This document shows, piece by piece, positions 12,185-25,100 of a stretch of 64,000 nt of DNA (its first letter is position 1; every line of letters begins with the position of its first letter). Both the position numbers and the translations under genes were made by a program. The stretch covers positions 14,758,846 to 14,822,845 of the forward strand of contig NC_088779.1 of the NCBI RefSeq assembly GCF_954871325.1, in the 5' to 3' direction. The stretch is from Gordionus sp. m RMFG-2023. Its lineage: Eukaryota > Nematomorpha > Gordioida > Chordodea > Parachordodidae. The notes below the pieces were generated by a model, which saw nothing but the letters and a program-made list of their open reading frames with translations, was not told the origin of the DNA and did no database searches.

Positions 12185-12325
12185 GTTAAAAAAATATATT
12201 CCGAATCCCCACATGGGTTTTAAATATTTTAAAAAAAGATTCTGAATAAAACGTGGAGATTCAAGATCTCGAATCCCCACGTTGGGATTCCGAATCCCAT
12301 ATGATTCTTTATCCCAATACGACAG
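12185..12325. mobile_element. Fragment of the GATTCGAA/TCGTATGGG MITE family
   Basis: It contains CCGAATCCCCAC, CTCGAATCCCCACG and ends ATCCCAATACGACA. The same words bound the MITE at 17969-18376. Confidence 0.6.
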
Positions 12326-12779
12326 ATATAATATGGTTTTGAAATGAGTCATATATTTTTTTAAATACCATTTGCCGTTTTACTTCCTGTCGAATTATCG
12401 CGAGGTTAATAAATTTAAATAAAAATTAACTAGTGCGCGTTCTATATGTGATGAGATAAAAACTTCTCACTATTTTTAACCGATCATCTTAAACCAAATA
12501 AATATATTTATAGTTTGAGGAGCAAAATTAGTTGGATTTGTCCTCTTACAATTGACACATGGAGAAAATGATAACAATAGTATAAAGATAAAATTTTTAA
12601 CCAAAATTAATATATTTAGCTGTATAGGGGTTTAAAAGATGAATATGAGTTTATTTTTATCCAAGTTGCCATCTAATTTAGATCGTCCTTAAAATAAAAT
12701 GAACGATTGTTTTTATTAAGAAAAGTTTTAAAAATAAATTTTTCTTTCTAATTTTTTTTAGGCTAAAAGTATAATATCG

Positions 12780-15700
12780 ATGGAGAAGAACATTTATGAT
12801 ACCAAAAACGACCAAGAACTTAAAATAAAATTTAAGTATCGTGATTTATTTAGATTGTCAGAGAGTCTGAACATTAATTTGCTAAACGAAGATATGAAGG
12901 AACTCAAATATATTTTGACTTTATGGGAAGTTGGGAAAGATCAGCTTAATGGGGCTTGTGTTGTTAATCGTGAAACACCCCATGAAGCGTATTCTCGATT
13001 TTATCGGATAAAATTATTATGCTCCTTTTTCAAATTTCACTCTATGGTATAAATTATATAAATATATTTATAAATATAGTATTTATTTTTTTAAATTTAA
13101 ATTAAAGCCGGATTCCTACTTTAGATCCTTATTGTTGCTCCTAAAAAATGTGATATTTATAAATGACTTAAATCTATCCAAGACTCGCAATTACATAAAC
13201 GGAGATTCAAACCAAATGTTAAGTATCCTAAGCGACATTTGCGAATTCTTAATGTTGCATAAAAATATAAATTTATCAAAACTGGCTATTGAATCGATAT
13301 TTAACATGAATTTAAACCAATATAAAGATTTTATATACGATCATTTATGCATATCCCTACTTAAGGCTCAATACTATGCTGATAATAAAGTAAAATACTA
13401 AGATATCAAATAAATATTATAATATATATTTAATATAGTCAGATATTGCCACTAAATTCTTTAGGGAAGTTGAAGGGCATTTATTTTTAAAATCTAAAAG
13501 TTTACAAGGTCATATTATTAGATATAAATTACTTAGCAAAAGACTAATAATAGAGAAAAAATTTATGCAGCAGTTAGAAGAAGATAACGACAACGATAAA
13601 ACCATTTTAAACATGTCCAAAGATATGTTTATAAAATCCATTAAATTGTTTAAAACTATTTCAAAGCCGTTAATCGATAAAAATATTTTGTCCGAGGATT
13701 TAAACTATATCGACCGAATTACAAGTTAATTAAAATTTTATAATATATGTGTTTACACTTATCACTCGACTGATTGACAAGATGTTTTCATATATTAGCA
13801 CTTGATTGACAAGATGTTTTAATATTTATTAGCTTAGTCCTTTGATAAGATAGAAAAAATTAGGGTTGTGAACTCGATAAAAATATTAACCGGGTTTGAT
13901 TTGGGTTCGGTTCAAGATAAAAAATAAATGGGTTTCGTTTAGGAGAATTGAACCTGGGGTTGGTTGGATTTAGGAATATCTGAATTGTATATAAAAAAAA
14001 TTAAAATATATTTAAATCATAATTTTAAAAAAAAACTAGACATAAATTATATATAAAAGAAAATTTATATTTTATTTATAGGCAAAATATATTTAAAAAT
14101 ACAAAACATTATCAATTTTAAAAATTTTATTTAAACATATTATAGCATAATATCCTTCAAGAGTTGTTCGCTTATCCTCGATCTTCGGTGCTAACCTATA
14201 TTAATTATATTTATATGAAAATATGATAAATTAATTTGGGTTGCAAGAAAATCAAATAAGATTTTGGATATTATATAAATCATGGGCTGCAACTTAGTAG
14301 ACCCCAAAAAATGCAAAATAATTTTAATCTTTTAAAATCGCCAAATACAGTAATTATCTTTCCAATACATTTCGCTGCCGTTGGCCCTTTTTTAAGTATT
14401 TTCTCATACCTTTCTTTAAGTTATATCACTCGAAATCATAATGTCCAATAACTTCATCCTAACTAATATCAGATAAAATAGGCGCGGATATGGTTTTGAT
14501 CCGACTATAAATTAACAAGATGCCTTTTCGCTAAATAAATTGAAAATATAAATATCATATAAATTATTAATATTTGTATTTACAATTATAAAAAATATAG
14601 CTATAACCGGTATGTAAATCACAGTAAAATATAGAATTAAACATATGATTTAAAAAATTTAATCAAAATATCATTCAAAATAATAATTTAATCTTCTCCT
14701 CTCATTTGTGCTTATACTAATTAATTGGTATTGTTGGCAAAATACACAGTAATTTTAATTATTTCGAAAAAATTCCAAAATATATTTTAAGCATGCAATT
14801 TGTTTCTTTGAAATTAATAGGCCTTTCAGATATATTTTTATCTTGTTAGCTAAATGTTTAATTTTTTTAATATCAAAATTTAATATGTTCATTAATTTGA
14901 TTTGAAGATGTATCATATCAAAGGTCGAATAACAACCGTTATTTTATAGTGATCCTCAATTGATTTCACTTTAATATTGGAATCATTTGTTAGTCTAGGT
15001 GCAAGTCGAGGCTTGTGAATCTTGAAATCATAATTTTGCTTTCGCCTCAACAATAATATATATCTATTTAAAATGGTCGAATTTATTTTTTAGATTTCTA
15101 GGATATAATTTAATAATATTTGCGATTCTTATAGTTTCAGCCATATCCATATAATTTTTTTGAAAAATATTGCAAATTGTGGTGTAATTAAATTATTTAT
15201 TAATACATTAAAGCAAAAAAAATCGGTTCTCGTATTGAACCTTAATGTATCTGCTTCAGGTAATTTTAATCTCCAAGGGCATTCAATAGGCACTTATGGA
15301 TCCAAAAATGTTGTAGCATATTAATGTCGAAGGCTCCATCTTATCAGGCCTGCCTTTTGCAGTTTCTTTCTCCTTGAAGCACAAGAAGTCTTATAAATAG
15401 CAAATTCTCTCTCTTTGGATATCTTAACATTTCTAATACCTATTTTTATTTTCAAATATAGTTTATCCATTTTATTTTAATTAATCTGGACATCGAACTT
15501 TAAACCAACCTCAACCCGAACTTGGTTCAGAGATTTCTCACTAAACCCAAACTCAAACATAAGTCCTTTTTTTAGAAGGAGTCACAGCTCCGGTTATTAG
15601 TGGTTATAAATTAGAATTTTTTTTGGTTGATAAAATCTTATATTATATCCATCATTGAAGAGGTTTAGAAAAATTTTACGAAAATATACTTTAAATTTTG

Positions 15701-16105
15701 CGGCATACAATATTAATACTCAAGGAAGAAATATTTAAATTAATTTTAACATTTTGCTAGAATTTAAAATCGAATTATAACCTTTTTGAAATAGAATAAT
15801 TTGCAATTCACAATTCATGCAAACCTTTTCATATATATTTTTTCAAAAGTTTTTGCTACGAACATAAATATTTCTTGGGTATTACTAAATATATTACTCA
15901 AGGGTTAATCTATTTTAATAAGTTATAAATAATTAAATATTTATATAGATATTGATTTCACACTAAAACTTGATATGCTCGATTATCTGCACGAAGCTAT
16001 ATATTCATTAGCTTTAAATTATCATTCAAGAGGATTATCACGCGAAGCTAAATGCTACTTAAACGAAGGGATTAACCTTGCCCAAAAATATTCCCAACCA
16101 ATCAG
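12780..16105 (+). CDS. ESP1: Separase exons 1-4 (N-terminal helical part)
   Basis: Exons 12780-13046, 13108-13389 and 13439-13724 are separated by 61- and 49-nt introns with GTATAA and GTAAAA donors. After a 2.2-kb intron, exon 15949-16105 encodes LHEAIYSLALNYHSRGLSRE, a helix pair of the type found in the TPR-like superhelix of separase. The N-terminal region is poorly conserved in this family, so identity here rests on phase continuity with later exons. Phases run 0, 0, 1, then 2. Confidence 0.75.
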
Positions 16106-19100
16106 GTGAAATTAAATTCTATTTTTTTGCATTTAATTTATTTTTATACAGATTATCAAAATATTTGGCTCATTTAATGTTGATCGAGGCTAAAGAATTA
16201 AATAATCAAAATATTTACATGTATATGGCTTTATACATAAAAATCAATTTTGATAAAAACTTTTTAAACATATTGCATCCTAATACTCGTCTTGACTATA
16301 ATGCTTATTTTTTTAAACCTAAACTACTTATAAATAGTGTTTGCAACAATAAACCGAATTTTCCTCCAGGATATATGCACAATTATGATACGATCCAAAA
16401 TATAGTTCAATATATTTCGACATTATTTAAAAAATATAGATTTGTCCATATAATGGCAGATTTTATCAATTTAAAATTCGAAGCTGCAATATATTTGTTA
16501 ATGGCCATGACATTTATACAACCTAGCCATCATCATAAAAATAAAAGGGAAATTATTTTAAGACAATGTCATTATTTGCAGCAATGTTTAGATCTCTCTA
16601 ATATTAATTTAAAACGGAGATGCCAATCATTGTTTTTGCCAATCATAAAATTGAACGCAATATTGTGTAGAATGGATAAGTCATATTCATTCTCCAATGA
16701 TGATTTTAGCAATTTTTTATCAATTAATAAAACTGATAAATACTTATTTTTATATGATAAGGGCTTATTCGTTTTTAATGACATAAGCAATATATATCAT
16801 AACACTATAACCAACGTTTGGTATGTTAGCTTAATTAATATAGCGTATCAAATCATTAATCATGGTTTTGATGATATTTTTGAAAAGATTCCCTTGTTTA
16901 GTTCGGTCTTAAATGAAGCCCAATTGGTTTTACGAACATTAAAAAATGAAGAACCGTCGAAACTTGATACATGTATCTTGTCCTCATTAATCATTTCTTT
17001 TATATTGATTGCCTGGAAAAATATAACTATATATGGCCCTGAAATTTTTCACAATATTGAGAAATTGAAAAAATCATTATCCGAAAGTCACCCATTTATC
17101 AAGGAAAATCATGGCCAATTAAGTAGCTCGAAGTCAAGTAACAGCATTTTATTAAACAAAGTCTATAGTCCTGAAAAGAAATTAATTTCGAAAATTAAGA
17201 AATTACGCATAAATAATGGCAATTCATACAAAACCGATAGAACTATAATGATTAGATCAAAAAATAAGATGGTCATTGATATTAACGCTCGCACCCAAAC
17301 AATTCTACATAAAACATGCTCTAATATAAAAAAAAATTCTAAGATAAGATCCAAAAGTCTTTCACATCTATCTAATGACAGAATTATTTACACAGAGGAC
17401 TTTGATGTAAAAATTAAAAGCTCTTTTTCCTGTGATACCTTAACTTCAATAAATTATTTAGATGAAAGTCATAATTTTGATACTTATATAGTTCAAAGTA
17501 ATCAGGACATTCAAAAAATTTTAACAAATGGTAATTATAAATGTTTTTACTCTACCTTTCCAAAATCTTTTTATTTACATAATTTAATCACTCATTTATT
17601 TATAAAATTTAAAACTTGCTATCAGGGTTTGAAAAATGAAGATTTTTTCACCCAAAATCTATGAAGATCAAAAATATAAGATTTTTTTATATAAAAAAAT
17701 CCCAGGGGGATTAAATCTTTTAAAATTTTTTTGCTAAAAACTTGAATTTTATGCGATATTTTTAATGGTGATATTTTCTATATAAATTTTTTATTAAATT
17801 TTTTTAAAATAATATTTTTATGCTTTATTTTTAAGGGTGATTTTTTCTATATAATTTTTTTTTCTATAATATTTTATACGTTATTTTTCATGATAAATTT
17901 TTCTATATAATTTTTTATGAGTTATTTTTAATTGCGATTTTTTCTATATAATTTTTTTAAATATATATGTCGTATGGGGTTTCGAATTCGTGGGGATTCG
18001 GAATCTCTCAATTTTAAATAATTTACTAAGAGCGATTTTTGGATTTTAAATATCTGATTTTACAGGAATTGTATTCCAACATGTGTAGAGTATTTACTCT
18101 ATAAATTTCAACCAATTTCAGCGATAGACATTTTAGTATTTTTTAATTTATATGAAAAATCCATGTAAAAATTAATATAAATTATAAGTAGTTCTAAAGT
18201 TCATGGCAAAATTGTTTGAAATTTACATTTTGGGTATTCTACTCATGCTAGAATACATTTCCTGTTAAATCGAACTTTAAAATTTTTTAAATCGCTCTCG
18301 GTAAAGGATCTAAAATCAAGAGATTCAGAATCCCCACGGATTCCGAATTCCCACGGATTTCGAATCCCAATACGACATATATATTTTTTTATTATATTTT
18401 TTTTAAATAATTTTTTAATGCGTTATTTATTTTTAATGAGATTTTTTTATATAATTTTTTCTAATATACATTTATTAAAATTTTTGCGTTATTTTTAATG
18501 GTGATTTTTATATACAATTTTTTTAAAATATATATATTTTTTATTAAATTTTTTTAAAATAATATTTTATGCGTTATTTTCGAGGGTGGTTTTTTCCTTT
18601 ACAATTTTTTTAAAGTATATATTTAATTTATTATATTTTTTACATTATTTTATATGATAATATCTTTGTATTTTAGCGTTTTGATATATAATTTAATTAC
18701 AGCTTTTAGTTTTTTGTTATGAAAATGGCAATTATCATAATTTTTATCTTAGACTTTATTAAATTTTCTTAATTAAAATTGGTAAAGAAAAATATTTCAA
18801 ACATTTCTCCTAGAAAACGTACAAGTTTATCAATATAATTTTATTAAGATGATAGCTCGCCACTCTAATTAAAATTCCTTCTCGATAAAACACTATTTAA
18901 TAATGGGAAAAGAGACACGTATATTAGACCTAAAAGAGCTTACAAGCTAAATATATGATGTTCAATCCTTCTTGTAGAATGAATTTTAGCATAATTATTC
19001 AACCCTTTAAGTAAATATTGCTACATTATTTAAATTAATTTATATAAATCCTTTTAAGAAAATATATAATCTAATAAAATTAAATTAATATTTGCCTATG

Positions 19101-22100
19101 AAGAAATCATTTGCTTCTTACTATTATGAGCTCAGAATGAGACTTTATAAGACCATACTTTAAATTGACAATATATTATTATTTTTTAAATATTTAAATA
19201 TAATTTATAAAATCATTATCATTAAGAAAACTATTGGACTATTGGAATTCTTTTTTTAAAAGATTCCAGCTCTGAATTTAACAAACAAATATTTTTTTTA
19301 GAATATTAAATTATTTCTTACTACATTGAGATCCGAATTGTACAATTTACAATTAATTATGTCCAAAATTGAAACAATGATACAAAATAAATAAAGATTT
19401 TTTTTTATCCATTAGTAATGATTACTAATACAATTTAGCAGAGTTGTTAAAGGATCGAATCAAAAGATCGCCGATCCTGGATTCGATCCTAAATTTGTCA
19501 ATTTTCTCGGATTTAAGATCCTGACCTTAAATTGTGGATCGTGATCGAGATTATTTTTTTAAATATTCGATCCCGATCCTTTTAAAATTATTTTTTTATT
19601 TAAAAAGCAATTAATAAAATAAAAATTTTAAAAATTATATTATTTTAAAAAAAATATCTATCTACATCATATTTTATCAACCACCATTCCACCAGATTTT
19701 ATATTTCAACAATTTCCTAAATTTTTTGTAAGAACAAGTTATATTTATTTGTTAATTATAATATAAATTCTAGGTTTTAATAATGTCCTCCATTATAGAT
19801 TTAGAAGATGATACATCTACTTCTATTGATGTGACAGCAGATATAAGTGAGAATGAGAATCTTTTACCATTTCATAATTTACGTAAGTATTTACTTTATG
19901 TGAAACGGATGGAAGTAACCATACATTGATCTATGCATAATGCTCTTTATGCAAAAATAAAATATCTTCTTTAAAGATTAGCAGTTCAAACCTAAAAAGG
20001 CATTTAGAAGTAATTAATTCTTTTAAAAATACAATTTTTATTATTTGTGAAAATCATAACAATATGCATATAATAAAAATTATAGATTTCCTTTACTATA
20101 TGAAGACAGCATTGGCATCAATAATTCCCCCCAAAATTTAAGCTCAATTGGTTTTTTATTAATCTGCCACAAAATTTGTTGGTAAAAGAAAGGTTAATTG
20201 CCCATTTAGAAAATATACAGGGTCAACCATATTCAGATCCTTCAAATGAATGCATGGATCGATACCTTTTTTGGGAAAAACTCGTCACAAAATGTTCTTT
20301 CCATTAATAATTTTTTTTATTCTAATGATGATCCAGTGAATATTTTTAATAATTATGTTAATTAAAAAAAAACATTTATTGAATATAACACACCTTTACC
20401 ATCAAGCGCTCTTGTGGAGAGTTTGTTTAATAAAGCTGAACATGTACTTAATGGAAAACATGATTGTTTAAATGATGATAATTTAGAAAATTTTTTATTT
20501 AACTAATTTAATTATAAATAAATATATTTTAATTGTTATACTTATATTATATTATTCAATTACAATAAATTTATACCATATTTATTTATTTTTTATATTA
20601 GTTAATTTTGCATTGATCAGAAATTTATATAAGAAAAGGATCGTGATCGTGATTACGATCCTTTTTTTAAAAAAAGGTCGATCCTGGATTTCGATTCTCT
20701 TTTTTTTCAAAAGATCGTGATCGGGATTCGATCTTTTTAAAAGGATCGATTAACAAGCCTGCAATTTAGTATTTTTCATTCAAAGATGATTTAATCTTAA
20801 AAAATCGAAGTCTTTGTCTTTCCTTATATTAAATATTTTGATCAAATTTAGTAAATAAAATTTTATTAAAAATATTGATTTAAATCGCTAATATTTTTAT
20901 TAAAATCGGGTGATTTGAATATGATTTTTCACCAACTTTAGTCATAATACAATGTTATATTATCAGTGAAATAAGATCTCAATAGAAATATTTATTTTTA
21001 CCTTCGAAAATATATTTTGAAATGTCTTTAAATATAGAATATGACTATTGTCACTTAACCAGGAAGTATTGCCACTGGAATTATATTGCAAAATATTTAA
21101 GATGCTTTACCAATTTTAATTAAGATAATTTGATAAAGTCTAAAAGTAATAATTATAACAATCGCCATTTTTATACATAAACTAAAAGCGGTAATTAAAT
21201 TTATTTTATTTCAAAACCATCTTTAAAAATAACCCAAAAATTTTATAAAAAAAAAATTATAATAATATTAAAATTAATAATAAATAAATATATTTAAAAA
21301 AAATTATATTGGAAAAAAAGCCACGTTTAAAAAAACTCATAAAATTTAAATAAAAAAATTTAATAAAATAATAAATCAGGGATGTGAACCCGGACCCTGA
21401 ACCCTCCTGGACCCTCGTATTTTGGCTGAACCCGGACCCTTTTAAAAAGTGGAGGGTCCAAGGGTTCAGGGTGTTAAAAATTTTTTTTAAAAAAATTAAT
21501 GTAAAAATATAATTTTTAAAAAATAATATAAAATTTTTTAATATAATTTTTAAAAAATAATATAAAATTTTTTAATTTTTTAAAAAATAATATAAAATTT
21601 TTATAATTTTATTAATTTTTTTCGTGGAATCTCCCTAAAAATAGTCACTTTAAAACTATAATTGATAAAGCAAGGGATGTTGTAAAATATTTAAGAACTC
21701 CCACAATTGTTAGAATATTAAAATCCATAAAAAGGTAAATGGCAATTTTAGATTGCACAACACGTTGGTCCTCTATGTGTATGATGCTAGAGCGGTTATT
21801 AAGTTTGAAAGATTTCTGTAATGATTTTATCATAGGAGCATGTGAAATCATTTTGTCAGAAGATGATTGGAATCAAGTAAAAGAGCTTACTAGTGTGCTG
21901 GTTCCTTTAAAAATAACAACATTAAGAGTGCAAGCTGAACAATTATGTTTATCGGATTTTTATGGCATATGGTTAAGATGTCGATTAGAGTTAGGGAGAT
22001 TAACAAGTTCTTTTTCAAAGTTAGTATTAGAAAATACGAAAATAAGAGAGCAACATAGTGAGCAAAAACAAATGGCTATAGACCACCTTGAAGATTTATG

Positions 22101-25100
22101 TCATACCAAAAACTCTATTATTTACAATACATTGGTGGTTACAACAATATCTACTGGTTGTAGCGATAACAATGATAATGATAACGATATTGATGATCTG
22201 GAAATTTTACTATTAGATAGAGAAAAAAATTAAATTATCATCTGATAGAAAGGAGCAAAAAATATCTATTGTATCTTTAATAGAAAAGTTCTCGGAAGTC
22301 ATGAGAATAAATAGAGATGCAAACATTTTAAAATTCTGGAAGGAAAATTCTTCAATATATCCAGAATTATATACCTTTTCTAGAATCGTCATGGCTGTAC
22401 CGGCGACACAAGTACAATAATTTATGTATTATAAAAATGACTATCTATTTTAGGTAAGCGTAGAACGTTTCATCGTTGACTAATTTACGTGGAAATCTGA
22501 AGAATGATATTTTTTAGAAGATATCATGATTGTGCGATTGAATAAAATATTTAAAATATAAATTATCTCATTTCGAATTATAAATGTGTATATATTGAAG
22601 TATAATAAAAAAATGAATGAAAAAAAGTCTTATTTTGAGTCATTATTTTTATGTTTCCTCTGAACCCGGGCCCGAACCCTGGACCCGGGTCCTTTTTAAA
22701 TTTATTACCGGACTCGGACCCTTTTTTTTGTCGAAGGGTTCACATCCCTGTAATAAATATAAAAAATTATATAAAAAAAAGTAACCCATAAAATATTATA
22801 TAAAATAAAATTTTAATAAAAAAAATATCTATTTAAAAAAATATAGAAAAAATCACTATTAAAAATAACGCATTATTATTTAAATAAAATTTAATAAAAA
22901 AAATATATATTTAAAAAAATTACATAGAAAAAATCACCTTTAAAAATAACGCATAAATTATTATACAAAAAAAAATATAGAAAAAATAACCCATTAAAAT
23001 ATTATATGAAAAAAAAAATTTATTAAAAAGTTAGAAACACTTTTAAAAATTTCTTTAAAAATAAAATATATCTTAAAAAAATTAACATTAAAAATAACTC
23101 ATAAAATATTATATAGAAAATATAGATTTAATCCCACAAGATTTTTTACAAAAAAAAGATTTAAAAAAATTTTGAGCTAAAATTTGGGAATTTTTTTTTG
23201 AGTATCATTTCAAACTTTCCTTGCTATATTTATAAAGTACCAACCCTGCGAATTTTGTTACTAATGTTTATAAATTAAAATTTTTCTTCATACAAATAGA
23301 TGATTCTGATCAATGGGATATATTAAATATTTTATTAAATATACGTGATTCAATGTACCTTGATCCATTATATCCACATTACACACATATATGCAAGCTT
23401 ATAACACTACTTTTACCTCATTCTGATAGAACGTTGGAGAGAAACTGCAAACGGAGCAAAAAATGGAAATATCTTTACGACTCTGATATAATTATATCAT
23501 TTATTTTATTCGATGCGCATAATGTAGGCTTTTACCACAATTTATATCTGCATAATTCCCATAAAAATACGTAAATCAAAAAGGCTTAATTACTATATTA
23601 TATTGAAAATAAGATTATTTACAATTAAATAAATTAAATTAGTATGGGGTTGCGAATCCAAGGGGATCCTGAATCTCAATTTAAAATCATTTACTGAGGA
23701 CTTGAGCCCTGCAAATGGGTCCTAAGTCGAACTCGAACCATAGAAAATAGAGCATTCACAAACCGATCCTATTTACATTGATTTTTATTTACTATCTATC
23801 TTTGAACTAATATAATAAAATTAAATGTTTTCTTAGAAAAAAAAGGTTTGAAAATACAAATTGCTAATTTATTTGAAAATTTTTTTTAAAGTAAGGTTTT
23901 TGATTTTACTTAAAAATATTTTTAATATTTTATGTAAAAAATCTGTTATAAGTAAAAATTTTCTAATTTTCACGCATTAAGAATTTTTTTATTTAAGATG
24001 AAATCACCTATTTTTTTTAAAAAAAAATCAAGATTTATGTCAAAAAATTTTTGAAGATTTTTTTACTCTGGGAAAAACAATAGGCACTTATAAAAAAATC
24101 CATTTATCTTGGCGAGGTCATCAGAATAATTAAGGTTATTTTTCAAAAGTTAATTACTCATTTAAAACATTGTTAATGTTTGTCATACCCAGGGATGCGA
24201 ACCCCGCAAAATTTTTCCCCGGGTTCGGTTCATGTAAATATTTTTGAACCCGGGTTTGGTTTCGGCAGCTCGGGTTTAAGAATTTTTGAATTGATAAAAA
24301 AACTTCTATATTTAAATCATAATTAAAAAACTAGACATAAATTTAGTATAAAAAATAAATTTTTTATTTTATTTATAGGCAAAATATAGTTAAAAATACA
24401 AAAATTTACAAAAACTGCCTTACATCTTTTTTTAACAATTTTTAAGTTAGATTTTGAGAATTATCCAAAATAATAATTTTTATTTTGACTTGTTCACTCC
24501 TCTAATTAATAATCTTTGAGAATAAGTTAAAAATTAAGAATAAATGGCGTATACTCCAATAGGAATCTTTGAGAATAAATTTAAAGAATTTTAAAAATGG
24601 CGTAAATGAATTAAGTTGTTTTCACTTTATTGGAAAGAAAATATTATAAAATCTCAATTAAATTATTATTTGTGTTTACAATTATACAAATATCTTAATT
24701 TATGATTTTAAACAATACACTGAACCCCCCTGGTTCAAATAAAATTCCCGGTTCGGTTCAGGGTTTTGAAGATTTTATAAACGGGGTTCAGATTTTATTT
24801 CAAAAATCCGGGTTTTCTTATTCGGGTTCGGTTCGAATTCCTGGTCGTAGCCTTGCATAATTTTTTATAGATAATTATAAGGCAACCATCAATCAACAAT
24901 ATTGCATATTTATTGTTGATTGGTCGGGAATAAAATAATAAGATTATTATTTTTGGAAAAATGTATAGTTTTCTACTTTGAGAAAAAGATTATTCATTGA
25001 TTATGTTATTGTTATTCATTTTTTTATTAGGAATATAAAATGTTTGATATTAGGATAAAATTATTAAATACAATTTGGTGTATTCTTCTTACATTATTCT

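Larger units (their letters stand above)
17690..23190. mobile_element. Second foldback-type element filling separase intron 5
   Basis: The left arm (about 17690-18810) returns inverted at about 21100-23190. Both arms hold runs of a ~50-55-bp AT-rich unit (GTTATTTTTAATGGTGATTT and variants) and a unique inner block with AATTAAAATTGGTAAAG at 18780 and its complement at 21110. The outer ends share a GGGATTAAATCTTTT-like segment. The left arm is split by the MITE at 17969 and the right arm by the hAT at 21377. The core contains another hAT at 19439. The arms are diverged, so this element is older than the one at 1-8745. Confidence 0.68.
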
